64,000 nucleotides of DNA. Origin: Prolixibacteraceae bacterium (GTDB lineage: Bacteria > Bacteroidota > Bacteroidia > Bacteroidales > Prolixibacteraceae). A model generated the notes under the pieces. It was given only the letters and a program-made list of their open reading frames with translations. It made no database searches and was not told where the DNA came from. The stretch covers positions 62,001 to 126,000 of the forward strand of contig DOAQ01000042.1 in the NCBI GenBank assembly GCA_003506435.1. Direction: 5' to 3'. Positions within the stretch are counted from its first letter, which is position 1, and each line of letters opens with the position of its first letter. The position numbers and the translations under genes are program-made. This document shows positions 16,771 through 25,863 of this stretch, piece after piece.

Positions 16771-18767
16771 AACGGTTCTTTTCCTAACTTTTCAAAAATC
16801 TTTTCCGACCATCGGTACGAAGGAGGAATACTTCCTACAAAAGATGTTTTTTTAGGAAAGAGCAAAGCCGGTATTTGATATACATCTGTGATTTGAAGGC
16901 AATTAAGCATTTCTATTGCGGATCCCTTCCCTGAAGGGTCACTCGCCTGATCTTGAGTTTCGGGAGGATTTTTTAAAATAAGCGATTCACATTTTCCATC
17001 CATCAGAGCTGCATACAAAGCAACAACCGACATTTCATTTCTCGCAGCAATAGTTATCTTATCCGGATCTACTCCGGGCAACGTACGGCAAAATTCGATA
17101 CACCTAAGAAGATCATATACCCGCATAGAGGCGACTGTTCTTCCTATCCAGGCTGAAGCTCTGCGAACATGCCACTGCAATTCGGGTGCCCATCCAAATT
17201 CACCAACACCTCTCACCTCAAGAAAGGCAATGTTAGATCCTTTTGAAATATCATCAGCGTAACTTTCAGATTCCCATCGTTGTTCGTCATAATTCCGTAA
17301 TACAATCACTAATGGGTTCATGCTATCTGTTTTATGGGCATAGTGAATATCTACCTTAATACGCCAGCCTTTTTCTGACATAAAGCTAAAAATCTCTTCC
17401 CCAAAATTGCCACCATCAAGCGACCTGAATTCCAATAATTGATTGAATTGAGATTTTTCCTCAGGGAATGCACCGAATGTTTTGATTCTAAGAAATTTCT
17501 TGACCGAATCCCTAAATGCGAAAAGCTCAGTCTCATTTGAAATATCGGGTGCAACAGGCAATTTGACAAACGAGTCCTGTATGGTTGTGGTTCTGTCATC
17601 TACGGGAGCTCCATCTACATAAACTTTTAGTTCATCTGCAGTTAACAGACTCTCTTTGGATGTGTCAATGTCTCCCGCTTCTTCAGGTGAAACCTGTTTT
17701 TCCATAAGGTTTTTAATAAAAAAGGAAAAGATTTGCTCCCTTGAAATTTGGTGATAAGAATGTCCTCCGGGGGTTTCAACCAGGCCAATGTTGTTGGGAG
17801 CCTTATAGAGCGTATAAATTTTACGAATATCATTGTACAGTTCGCGTACTGATTCAATCATATTTAATCCGTCGCGGTCCGCCTGGCAAATCAAGAGCGG
17901 TTTGGGCGCAATCAGTGCTCCAATATCCATAAAATCCTGACAATATGTATTAATTGGCATCATACAATCGCAATGTCCATCAATGGTACGGGATGTTATT
18001 TGAGCTTTCAGTGTACTTGCTCCACAGACAGGGGCAACCGCTTTGATGCGCGGATCAATAGCCGCAATGTACCAACTTTGTGACCCTCCTCCTGAGATAC
18101 CTGTTACCCCCAATTTTTCAGGGTCAACTTCATCTCTGGAGGACAATAAGTCCAACCCCCTGATTGCATTCCAGAGTTCAACTCCTGCAGGGTTATACCC
18201 CCGGCTGTACCAGTTAAACCATCCCCGGGCATAGCATCCCCAATGTTCTCCCTGTACTTCTCCAAATTGTATTGTTTCAATGATCAGACAAACAAATCCA
18301 AGCTGGGCAAATTTTCTGGGATGGGCCTGATAATGTACCTTTTGGGTTCCTGAATGTCCGCAAACATATAATATTCCTGGTCTCGGTTCCTTAATATTAT
18401 CAGGAACATACAGGTTAGCCCTAACATACAAACCGGGAAGGGATTCATAATAAAGCTTTTCGATATGATATCCATTCTCCTGAATTATTCCAGTCACTTT
18501 TACATTCAGAGCTGACCTGTTTCCATTTAGCGGCATATCCGACAGTCCCATCATTTCAACCAGTTCATTATATCTCCTGTCCCTAATGTTTTGCCAGTCG
18601 CCCAAGGTATTTATTTCTGAAAGCGAATTATCCGATATCTCGGTTGCTTTCTGAATCAGATAATCCCGGATGTTGTTTGATTCAGAGGTTTCTTGTTTTC
18701 CACAAGAACATCCGATGAGAAAATTCATGAATACAGAGAAAGCAATTAGAATGACTGATGTTTTCAT
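16758..18767 (-). CDS. Large alpha/beta-hydrolase (acetyl-xylan-esterase-like) lipoprotein
   Basis: A 669-residue lipoprotein (lipobox FLIGCS, C20). The first half is an alpha/beta-hydrolase fold of the acetyl xylan esterase / dienelactone-hydrolase type, with the nucleophile elbow GVTGISGGGSQ (S225), YVCGHSGTQ oxyanion region and a candidate catalytic His in ETPGGHSYH. The second half (about 430-669) looks like a degenerate second hydrolase domain (DDISKGSNIAFLEVRGVGE, KITIAARNEMSVVALYAALM, with Asn-Glu-Met where a nucleophile would sit). Duplicated esterases of this kind occur in Bacteroidota polysaccharide loci. It is the first gene of a three-gene minus-strand operon with the acyltransferase and DUF4832 protein. 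Deacylation of a polysaccharide is inferred. Confidence 0.85.
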   Translation of the reverse strand: MKTSVILIAFSVFMNFLIGCSCGKQETSESNNIRDYLIQKATEISDNSLSEINTLGDWQNIRDRRYNELVEMMGLSDMPLNGNRSALNVKVTGIIQENGYHIEKLYYESLPGLYVRANLYVPDNIKEPRPGILYVCGHSGTQKVHYQAHPRKFAQLGFVCLIIETIQFGEVQGEHWGCYARGWFNWYSRGYNPAGVELWNAIRGLDLLSSRDEVDPEKLGVTGISGGGSQSWYIAAIDPRIKAVAPVCGASTLKAQITSRTIDGHCDCMMPINTYCQDFMDIGALIAPKPLLICQADRDGLNMIESVRELYNDIRKIYTLYKAPNNIGLVETPGGHSYHQISREQIFSFFIKNLMEKQVSPEEAGDIDTSKESLLTADELKVYVDGAPVDDRTTTIQDSFVKLPVAPDISNETELFAFRDSVKKFLRIKTFGAFPEEKSQFNQLLEFRSLDGGNFGEEIFSFMSEKGWRIKVDIHYAHKTDSMNPLVIVLRNYDEQRWESESYADDISKGSNIAFLEVRGVGEFGWAPELQWHVRRASAWIGRTVASMRVYDLLRCIEFCRTLPGVDPDKITIAARNEMSVVALYAALMDGKCESLILKNPPETQDQASDPSGKGSAIEMLNCLQITDVYQIPALLFPKKTSFVGSIPPSYRWSEKIFEKLGKEPFCTR

Positions 18768-19067
18768 TTTTTTGTGAGATTATTATTAGTCAACTATGCA
18801 ACTGATTTTTATTTTTAAGATTTAAAAAATTGATCAAATATATGAATATTATATTGTTTTTCCTTTTCTTTATATCTTAAATATATTTCAGTACCTTTTT
18901 TTATTGGTTATATTATCTTTTTATTGATGGCATGGACTCGTTATTAACGAAAAAGAATATCGTCTGTTCTTAAAATTCTACTGGAGATTTCATATTAAAG
19001 AGCCGTAAATTCAGAGACAATTGAAAAATATATTATAAAATGCACTAAGATTTTAAAAGGAGTGAAT
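18768..19067. other. Divergent intergenic region before the GH36-like gene
   Basis: AT-rich DNA between the divergent hydrolase and GH36-like genes. The only clear element is an AGGAG ribosome-binding site at 19058-19062, five bases before the ATG at 19068. This sets the GH36 start there rather than at the in-frame GTG at 19062. No full TTTG/TAnnTTTG promoter was recognised. Confidence 0.6.
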
Positions 19068-21251
19068 ATGAAAAAAAATAATTCTAGCTATATCGCAATA
19101 CTTGTCCTTGTGTGTATATCAATGATATCCTGTTCAAAAAAGTCTAGGGATTTTTACTATGAGACTGGAGGTGAAATCTGGTTCAGAAATTCAGAAATAT
19201 CATTAAAATTTGATAATAAAATGTATTGCAGCATTTATTATCTAAATGCCAATAATCCATTAAACGACATTAGCGGTTCGGCAAATAGCATTAAACCAAG
19301 TTATTACCTGGAAGTGAATGGTGAGGAAGTCAGCGATTTTACAGTGGATTATAATAACATCAATATTAAAACAATTGAAACCGAATTCGGGAAAGGTAAA
19401 AGGCTTATCCTAAACGGGATAGCAGAGAAGGAAAATAAATACAAAATTGAAAAAAGACTGGTTGTTGAATTTTATAACAACTATCCCGACGCAGCTATCT
19501 CTTATGCAACGTATAAAAACTCAGGAGATAAAGAATTTATAATAGATGCTGATTATTCAAACTGTTTTCAGATGGACGCTTCACTTGTCAACAAGGAAAG
19601 TCAACCTTGTGACTTTTGGTCATTCCAGGGTTCATCTTTAGAATGGGGAATAGACTATATTACCAAAATCGAAGCCGGGTTTAAACAGGAGAATTATATG
19701 GGAGTACAAGCTAAAACTAAAACCGGAGGAGGGGTGCCTATGATTGACTTGTGGACACAAAAGGCAGGTTTAGCAATTGCCCTTATGGAAACCAAACCCC
19801 GTTTAGTTTCTTTTCCGGTTGAAGCCAGCTCCGACAAAGGGGTAACTATATCAATGTGTAAAAAGGTTAATCAGAACCTATCGCCTGGAGAATCATATAA
19901 AACACATGAAATGGTTCTTATTACACATCAACTTGATTATTATAATCCATTAAGTACTTATGCAAAAATGTTATCCGATAAGGGTTTAAAACGCGGGCAA
20001 CCATCAGAAGAGGCTCACGAGGCTATTTGGTGTGGTTGGGGTTACCTCACTGATTTTACCTTGTCGGACATCTATGGCACCCTTCCGAAACTGAAAGAAA
20101 TGGGCATCAAGTGGGTTGTTATTGATGATCGTTGGTGGGACAGGTATGGAGACTGGAATCCAAGAGATTATACTTTTCCTGAAGGGGAAAGACAGGTGCG
20201 GCAATTTGTAGACTCATTACATAACCAGGGGTTTAAAATTCAAATATGGTGGGCACCAACCCCTGTTCAACCTGATAAAATGCTGTCATGGAATGGCTCT
20301 GTTGATCCGGGGATGGCTGATGTAGCTAAAAACCATCTCGATTGGTTAATAATGGACAAAGAGGGTAACTTTCCAAGAGATTGCCGCGATATGTACCAGT
20401 TTTGTCCGAGTGTGCCAGCAGTACAGGAATATATGAAGCAATTGACCACCCGTTTCATTAAAGACTGGGGTTTCGACGGGCATAAACTTGACGCTTATTA
20501 TGTAGTACCACCATGTTATAATCCAGCTCATAAGCACAAACGCCCGGAAGAATCGTACGAAGATCTCCCTTTACTGTTGAAAGCAATATATGAAACTTCA
20601 AAATCTATAAAACCATACTCTGTAACCGAAATATGTAATTGTGGCACCACACAGGACATCTATCAATCCATCTATTGTGATCAACCTGTTAATTCAGACC
20701 CCACAAGCACCGCACAATCAAGGCAGAGAGTGAAAGTATTAAAAGCCCTTTGGGGACCTGATACACCGGTATTTACCGATCATGTGGAACACATCAGGCC
20801 CGAATCGGATATGAACGATAAAAGCGATACCGCCAAAGTCGGACAAGATTTTGCCACTTCAATGGGGACAGGAGGAGTGATAGGAACTAAATTCACCTGG
20901 CCATCAGGTCCGCAGAATATGCAACTGAAAGGTGAACGGGAGAAACACTGGAAGAAATGGTTTGAACTATACAACGAAAAAATGTTGAGTAAAGGGACAT
21001 ATCTGAACCTTTATGATATTGTTTACGATAAACCCGAAACACATATAATCAGAAAGGGTGAAAACTACTATTATGCGTTTTATGCAGAAAAATGGAATGG
21101 TAAAATCGAATTGAGAGGACTTAAGAAGGGGAAATACAACGTTTTTGATTACGAAAATCAAGTTAATCTTGGAATAGTCACAGGACCGGTAGGCATCATT
21201 TCCCCTTCATTTAATGCACATTTGCTTATTGAATGTACACCTGTAAAATAG
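19068..21251 (+). CDS. GH36-like alpha-galactosidase-family glycoside hydrolase, lipoprotein
   Basis: About 727 residues with a lipoprotein leader (lipobox MISC, C22). The N-terminal ~300 residues form a beta-supersandwich; the central TIM barrel shows WCGWGYLTDFTLSDIYGTLPKLKEMGIKWVVIDDRWW, followed by GFKIQIWWAPTPVQPDK and the nucleophile segment FDGHKLDAYYV (D475 in the K-x-D motif used by GH36/GH-D clan enzymes). The acid/base is probably in the DQPVNSDPTSTAQSRQR region, where the usual C-x-x-G-x-R-x-D is replaced by a related arrangement. The family releases alpha-galactose or related alpha-linked sugars. The gene is flanked by a divergent operon and a convergent one, so it is probably monocistronic. 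Confidence 0.82.
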   Translation: MKKNNSSYIAILVLVCISMISCSKKSRDFYYETGGEIWFRNSEISLKFDNKMYCSIYYLNANNPLNDISGSANSIKPSYYLEVNGEEVSDFTVDYNNINIKTIETEFGKGKRLILNGIAEKENKYKIEKRLVVEFYNNYPDAAISYATYKNSGDKEFIIDADYSNCFQMDASLVNKESQPCDFWSFQGSSLEWGIDYITKIEAGFKQENYMGVQAKTKTGGGVPMIDLWTQKAGLAIALMETKPRLVSFPVEASSDKGVTISMCKKVNQNLSPGESYKTHEMVLITHQLDYYNPLSTYAKMLSDKGLKRGQPSEEAHEAIWCGWGYLTDFTLSDIYGTLPKLKEMGIKWVVIDDRWWDRYGDWNPRDYTFPEGERQVRQFVDSLHNQGFKIQIWWAPTPVQPDKMLSWNGSVDPGMADVAKNHLDWLIMDKEGNFPRDCRDMYQFCPSVPAVQEYMKQLTTRFIKDWGFDGHKLDAYYVVPPCYNPAHKHKRPEESYEDLPLLLKAIYETSKSIKPYSVTEICNCGTTQDIYQSIYCDQPVNSDPTSTAQSRQRVKVLKALWGPDTPVFTDHVEHIRPESDMNDKSDTAKVGQDFATSMGTGGVIGTKFTWPSGPQNMQLKGEREKHWKKWFELYNEKMLSKGTYLNLYDIVYDKPETHIIRKGENYYYAFYAEKWNGKIELRGLKKGKYNVFDYENQVNLGIVTGPVGIISPSFNAHLLIECTPVK

Positions 21252-21255
21252 AAAA

Positions 21256-21302
21256 AAAATCCCTGCTGATGCCATAAGTTTTAGCATTGATTCAGGGATT
21301 TT
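21256..21302. terminator. Bidirectional terminator hairpin between GH36-like and clan-A GH genes
   Basis: AAAATCCCTG (21256-21265) pairs perfectly with CAGGGATTTT (21293-21302). The partly complementary loop (CTGATGC/GCATTGATT) extends the stem. A- and T-runs flank both sides and the two genes converge here. Confidence 0.75.
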
Positions 21303-21364
21303 CATGGGAAATTGAGAAAAGTAAGACTATCTTTTTTTGATGGCCTTACCTTTCATTTATTCGG

Positions 21365-22822
21365 TTATTTTGATACTTCATTTTTGGAAGTAGAGAAGGG
21401 TACTATAGTCACCTGAGAACGTTCTGCAATCATTATTGGGCTGTCCCATAATGGTAATCTATCAAATTTAACATCGCCACCATTCATTTTAAAGGTAGTT
21501 TTGTCGATTTCATATACTTTCCCGGAAATCATTTCAACATATACCGGATCATTGAAATTTGTAGCCTTTATTTTGATGTCAACCGGGTCCCATCCAATAT
21601 TATCACTTGGTATCTGATCTTTATACCAAATCAACACAACCGGAGTTTCTTCCTTTTTAAACCCGGCGACAGTTAATTTTCTCGATGAATTTGACTGATA
21701 TTCGAGTTCGCCCATCGCTATAACCGTATCGTCGAAAAAGCTGACCATGTGCTGAACCCCATAGTAAGATGGCCTTTTGTAAATGAATTCGCGTAGTAAG
21801 TTAGAACGAATCAGTCCAAACGATTGCAACATGTTTGAATAACGAAGATCAATAATGGTGAAGATAGACGAAGGGATATTTCTCACCCTATCTCCAGCCA
21901 TACGGCGTAAATCCCATTTTGCCTGACGATATTCCGTCCATGGATAATAGTCGAGGGCATGTGTCCATTCCAATTGCGAAGGACAGCCTACTTCTCCCTG
22001 ATATATTTTATAATCAGGATTGTATGATTTTAATAATTCAATAAATTCATTAAGAATAGGGTAACAATCATCAGGATTGTATCTATAAGGATGATAGGCC
22101 CAGTAATCAACCAGATTTAATTTACCCCGGGACTTCAAAGCTTCCAGTAATTCTTTAATACCAGGTTCGTGAGTTTCCCACAATATTTCACCAAGAATAA
22201 CTGATTCCGGTTGGATTCTCCTGATGAGTTCGGCTGTTTTAATTAGCAACAGGGCATAATCTTTCTCCTGACCATACGGTTCGTTCCAGACTTCCCATTC
22301 ATTTACAACATTTTTATACCTGTTGACGGTTATTTCCACATACTTCAACCAGGCAGCCATCGCATCTTCAGAATTTACCAGTGCTGCTACTCCTGCCCCC
22401 AAATTTAAGTCGGATCCATATAGCGGATTTCCATAGCATAAACAAATCCAAGGTTTGATTGACTGTTCGTTAAGTCCATAAACGCAACTATCAAGCCATT
22501 CGAAGTTGTATATCCCTTTTTGTTTTTCGCATTTGGCCCAACCACTTTGCAGTCTGGCGTGTTTGATGCCAAGTTCGCCTAAATATTCTTTATAAACACT
22601 AAATTTTGCCTGATCGCGATCAAGAGTTTCACAACCCACCGACCATAAGGAAGATTGTATATCTTTTGAATGTTTTACTCCAATCTGCCCGATTAACTTT
22701 AGGTCAGGTCCTGATGATTTCAATTTCTCCCAGGTGTAACAACGATATTCCGTTGTTTGCCCTGTCACTATGGTTGTCAAAAAAAAGAAACCAGATAAAA
22801 GCAAGATAATAGTTCTTTTCAT
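21365..22822 (-). CDS. Clan-A glycoside hydrolase (GH39/GH5-like), secreted
   Basis: A 485-residue protein with a signal peptide (about 1-21, TTIVTGQ). The (beta/alpha)8 barrel shows VVNEWEVWNEPYGQ with the acid/base E181 in the NEP motif, and IYQGEVGCPSQ with the likely nucleophile E277, the 4/7 glutamate pair of clan GH-A. LVDYWAYHPYRY and GIKHARLQSGWAKCE are further barrel strands. A small C-terminal beta-sandwich follows. This arrangement fits retaining beta-xylosidase/glucosidase-like enzymes; the exact family cannot be fixed. It is last in an operon behind the CocE-type esterase (41 bases) and the transglutaminase-like gene. Confidence 0.85.
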   Translation of the reverse strand: MKRTIILLLSGFFFLTTIVTGQTTEYRCYTWEKLKSSGPDLKLIGQIGVKHSKDIQSSLWSVGCETLDRDQAKFSVYKEYLGELGIKHARLQSGWAKCEKQKGIYNFEWLDSCVYGLNEQSIKPWICLCYGNPLYGSDLNLGAGVAALVNSEDAMAAWLKYVEITVNRYKNVVNEWEVWNEPYGQEKDYALLLIKTAELIRRIQPESVILGEILWETHEPGIKELLEALKSRGKLNLVDYWAYHPYRYNPDDCYPILNEFIELLKSYNPDYKIYQGEVGCPSQLEWTHALDYYPWTEYRQAKWDLRRMAGDRVRNIPSSIFTIIDLRYSNMLQSFGLIRSNLLREFIYKRPSYYGVQHMVSFFDDTVIAMGELEYQSNSSRKLTVAGFKKEETPVVLIWYKDQIPSDNIGWDPVDIKIKATNFNDPVYVEMISGKVYEIDKTTFKMNGGDVKFDRLPLWDSPIMIAERSQVTIVPFSTSKNEVSK

Positions 22823-22863
22823 TGTTAATGTAGTTTATTGGTTGAATTAGTATGTGGCCGATG

Positions 22864-24597
22864 TTATTTTCTGATTATTGGCAGAACAATAGCTGAAGGA
22901 TATTCTGCATTGTGGTAAATAATTTGTTCAGCTTTTATAAAAGTTGTATCAGTAGCAAAATAATTTCCGGTATTCAAATTCCTGTCAAACCGAGGAAAGT
23001 TGCTACTTGAAATTTCTACCCTGATTTTATGATCTTTTTTAAATACATTGCTTGTTGCCCACAAGTCAATTTTGTATTCGTAAATCTTCCCCGGTTCAAT
23101 ATTCGATGGAGGCGAAGAGGGGTTCCGATGATCAGCTCTTATAATCCCCTCGCATATCCGGATAGCCTTTCCGTCAGGATATACATCAACAAGTTTAGCA
23201 GTAAAATCTGTATTTTTTGCAGAACTTGAGGCATAAATTACTGCATTAACCAGACCAGTTACTTCAACATCTTCCCTAAGTGGATTCGTATCATATATCA
23301 GGACATCGCTACGGGTTTCAACAGAACGCTGATCATACGGCCCCATGGACCCTATTGTTGGGACCGGATTTTCAGGATCATAAATGTACTTGTCAGCCTT
23401 TTGATCATTTGATTGCACTGTATCCATCGAACCACCACCTGAAAGTGTGTTTGCATTGCCGCCACTATGGAAATAGTATTTCTGATATTTAGTCCTTGCA
23501 AGAGGCCATTCGTTTTCGTATCTCCATTTGTTCTCACCCATCACAAATATTTTGACAGGAGGTTCTTCCAATACGCCATTGTCAACTCCCTTTAGTTGAT
23601 TGTCAAACCACCTGGTCATAAGCTCTGTTGAGTTCAATTCGGCTGATTCCCCAAAATCCAGTTCTCCAACTTTTCTCTTGCCTGCCTCGTGAACCCAGGG
23701 GCCAATAATTATTTTCTGTTTTTTCTGGATTTCCGGCGCAATTGACGGGTTGGTCATTTTGATATAATTTGCGATGGTCGCGTTTAAAAATATATCGTAC
23801 CATCCCCCAATATTGCAGATTGAAGTACTAATCTTTGAATAACCATCACCAATGCATGTCCTGTCCCAATACCGATCGTGTTCTTGATGGAGCAGCCAGT
23901 CCCTGAGAAAAGGTATTTTCCATCCCAGCTTTTTATCCTGATCGATTAATGGAAGGGTCATCAGGAAATCGTTTGGTTGTTTAACCACCGAATCTAATAA
24001 ACAATTGAAAGGTGTTGTCATTTCAAAACTCCACAAGCCCCACAGTTCAAGCCGAAAAGCTCCATTTTGATAAACCTCATCGTGAAAGTCAGTAAAAGTA
24101 ATTGAAGGTATCATGGTAACTACGTATGGACTTTGAAGTGGTGCCGAAATCCATTGGGTAAACCCAACATAAGATCCTCCATAGGTGCCAATCTTCCCAT
24201 TACACCAAGGCTGTTTCCCTACCCATTGCTGAATATCATAACCATCCAGTGATTCTGATTGTAAAGCATCAAAAACTCCCTCTGATTCGTATCTGCCTCT
24301 TGTGTCCTGAGTAACAACAGCATACCCGCGCTTGACAAAATAGTGGGCAAAGCGATTCCCTTTACCTCCATTTCCATAAGGCGATCGGGTAAGTAGAACC
24401 GGAAACCTCCCGGGAACATCGGGACGGTAAACGTTGGTGGACAGCCTTACTCCATCCCGCATTTCAACTTTAACATCTAATTCTTCAATTACATTGTAGT
24501 CTGCTCCCGGAGTTTTTTTTACCTGACAATAAGAAGGCAAGAGGTAAAACAATAAAAGAAAAAAGATTATTCCTGTTGTCTTGTATATTGTTTCCAA
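22864..24597 (-). CDS. CocE/NonD-family serine hydrolase (X-Pro dipeptidyl-peptidase-like)
   Basis: A 577-residue secreted enzyme with an N-terminal signal/anchor (FFLLLFYLLPSYCQ). The peptidase_S15 alpha/beta-hydrolase domain has VEMRDGVRLSTNVYRPD, the Tyr-containing LTRSPYGNGG oxyanion region, DTRGRYESEG and the nucleophile elbow IGTYGGSYVGFTQW (S142). The C-terminal jelly-roll X-Pro domain follows (DYNPL-like YDTNPLREDVEVTG, VEISSSNFPRFDRNLNTG). Members hydrolyse esters or amides; in Bacteroidota glycan loci they probably remove acyl groups. It lies 25 bases downstream of the transglutaminase-like gene in one operon. Confidence 0.92.
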   Translation of the reverse strand: METIYKTTGIIFFLLLFYLLPSYCQVKKTPGADYNVIEELDVKVEMRDGVRLSTNVYRPDVPGRFPVLLTRSPYGNGGKGNRFAHYFVKRGYAVVTQDTRGRYESEGVFDALQSESLDGYDIQQWVGKQPWCNGKIGTYGGSYVGFTQWISAPLQSPYVVTMIPSITFTDFHDEVYQNGAFRLELWGLWSFEMTTPFNCLLDSVVKQPNDFLMTLPLIDQDKKLGWKIPFLRDWLLHQEHDRYWDRTCIGDGYSKISTSICNIGGWYDIFLNATIANYIKMTNPSIAPEIQKKQKIIIGPWVHEAGKRKVGELDFGESAELNSTELMTRWFDNQLKGVDNGVLEEPPVKIFVMGENKWRYENEWPLARTKYQKYYFHSGGNANTLSGGGSMDTVQSNDQKADKYIYDPENPVPTIGSMGPYDQRSVETRSDVLIYDTNPLREDVEVTGLVNAVIYASSSAKNTDFTAKLVDVYPDGKAIRICEGIIRADHRNPSSPPSNIEPGKIYEYKIDLWATSNVFKKDHKIRVEISSSNFPRFDRNLNTGNYFATDTTFIKAEQIIYHNAEYPSAIVLPIIRK

Positions 24598-24622
24598 AAT
24601 GATGAAAATAATGAGAATTCGA

Positions 24623-25720
24623 TTATTTGCTCTTGATAATTATTTTATGTTCCGGCCCTGTTACATTTGCAACGTTAACAACCCGGAATGCCCATTCATA
24701 CTCTTTTTTCCTGAGCTTCAGGGTTAATTTATTCCCGATGGTTTCCCACTTACCTGATGATAATTCCCTCATCTGATATTCTTTGAAATTTGGCGTTTCA
24801 GAAGAGAGATTTATATAGGCAATATTCTTATCAATTTTTACTTCGGAAGTGATTGTATTCGGAGTCCAGTATATCTTATCCCTATCTTGTACCAATTTCA
24901 TAAATTCGGGTTGAGAAAAAGCCCAGTGTTGTTTTCCTGCCCAAATCCAGGTATTGTTTTTAAAATACTCATCTTCATACATGATAAGTAATTCCTTATG
25001 ATTTGGCCAGACTGTAAAAATGTTGTTATAACCATGCCACTCAATCCATGTATATGTCTGGGCGCTTCTGACCTTGCCTGTTCCTGTTTCAGGGTCAATA
25101 TCAAAAGGTGTACGTTCCGGTCCTTTCACTTTTATAATATCAGCAGCTTTGTTTTTCAAATATTCGTCTCTTATTTCTAATGCTGATAAAGGAATTCCGT
25201 TTTTCTCGAAATGATGGTCATACTTGTTATCCGAAAGAAACCATTTGTTGTACGAGTTGAGCCATATTTCATCAATACCGTGATGGCCATCTGGTCCTCC
25301 TTTAACACCTGGTCCTGCCCCCATTGTCCGGGTTACATAACCGAAAGCATTCATGATTGCATTCTGAATTACCATATAATGTCCGCAAGTATATCTATGG
25401 CCTTGTAAAGCAGAATCCAGCATAATTTCAACATTCCCGTCTCCAGGATACGGACCTGAGTCATTGATGGCAACGACCGATTTAATCCAATGTCTGAGTA
25501 ACAATATTCTTTTAAATTCATCAGTTTCACCATGAAAAATTGTATCCAACTTATATTTTGTGATTAGATTGGAGAATTTAGGAGACGACAAGTCCTCTGA
25601 ACCTTGGAATATTGTATTTGGCCTAAAAACAGGATTCTCTGTTTTAACAGCATAATATTCCCTGCTCATGCAATTCATAAATAAAATGGCAATGACAATA
25701 ATTAATTCTTTCATATCCAT
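24623..25720 (-). CDS. Secreted transglutaminase-like (papain-fold) lipoprotein
   Basis: A 365-residue lipoprotein (lipobox LFMNCMS, C17). The transglutaminase-like core has a well-spaced Cys-His-Asp triad: RYTCGHYMVIQNAIMNAFG (C112), DGHHGIDEIWLNSYNKW (H147) and FLSDNKYDHH (D164). Before the Cys comes the family's usual EFKRILLLRHWIKSVV helix. The C-terminal ~90 residues look like an Ig-like beta-domain (EVKIDKNIAYINLSS, LKLRKKEYEWAFRVVNVANVTG). Such proteins act as proteases, amidases or cross-linkers; their role beside glycosidases is unclear. It is the first gene of a three-gene operon and is divergent from GH31. Confidence 0.82.
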   Translation of the reverse strand: MDMKELIIVIAILFMNCMSREYYAVKTENPVFRPNTIFQGSEDLSSPKFSNLITKYKLDTIFHGETDEFKRILLLRHWIKSVVAINDSGPYPGDGNVEIMLDSALQGHRYTCGHYMVIQNAIMNAFGYVTRTMGAGPGVKGGPDGHHGIDEIWLNSYNKWFLSDNKYDHHFEKNGIPLSALEIRDEYLKNKAADIIKVKGPERTPFDIDPETGTGKVRSAQTYTWIEWHGYNNIFTVWPNHKELLIMYEDEYFKNNTWIWAGKQHWAFSQPEFMKLVQDRDKIYWTPNTITSEVKIDKNIAYINLSSETPNFKEYQMRELSSGKWETIGNKLTLKLRKKEYEWAFRVVNVANVTGPEHKIIIKSK

Positions 25721-25737
25721 ATTAAATTTAGTTTATA

Positions 25738-25745
25738 CAAAAGTA
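25738..25745 (-). promoter_or_regulatory. Candidate -7 element (TACTTTTG) for the transglutaminase-like operon
   Basis: Read on the minus strand, 25745-25738 gives TACTTTTG, matching TAnnTTTG, 18 bases upstream of the start codon at 25720. The short distance makes it less certain. Confidence 0.35.
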
Positions 25746-25793
25746 TATATAATTTATAAAATTACGATACCTTGCGTATTGAAATATTATATT

Positions 25794-25801
25794 TATTTTT
25801 G
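25794..25801 (+). promoter_or_regulatory. Candidate -7 element (TATTTTTG) for the GH31 gene
   Basis: TATTTTTG matches the Bacteroidota TAnnTTTG -7 consensus 62 bases upstream of the GH31 start. The -33 region holds only a partial TTG match. Confidence 0.4.
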
Positions 25802-25863
25802 ACTATTATTTCTTTCATATAAAGAATTGACTTTATTCATCTTCACAACAAATGGAATAAACT

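Noticed and set aside
19062..19067. GTG start for the GH36-like gene
   Set aside because: The GTG overlaps the AGGAG ribosome-binding site, which is well placed for the ATG at 19068.
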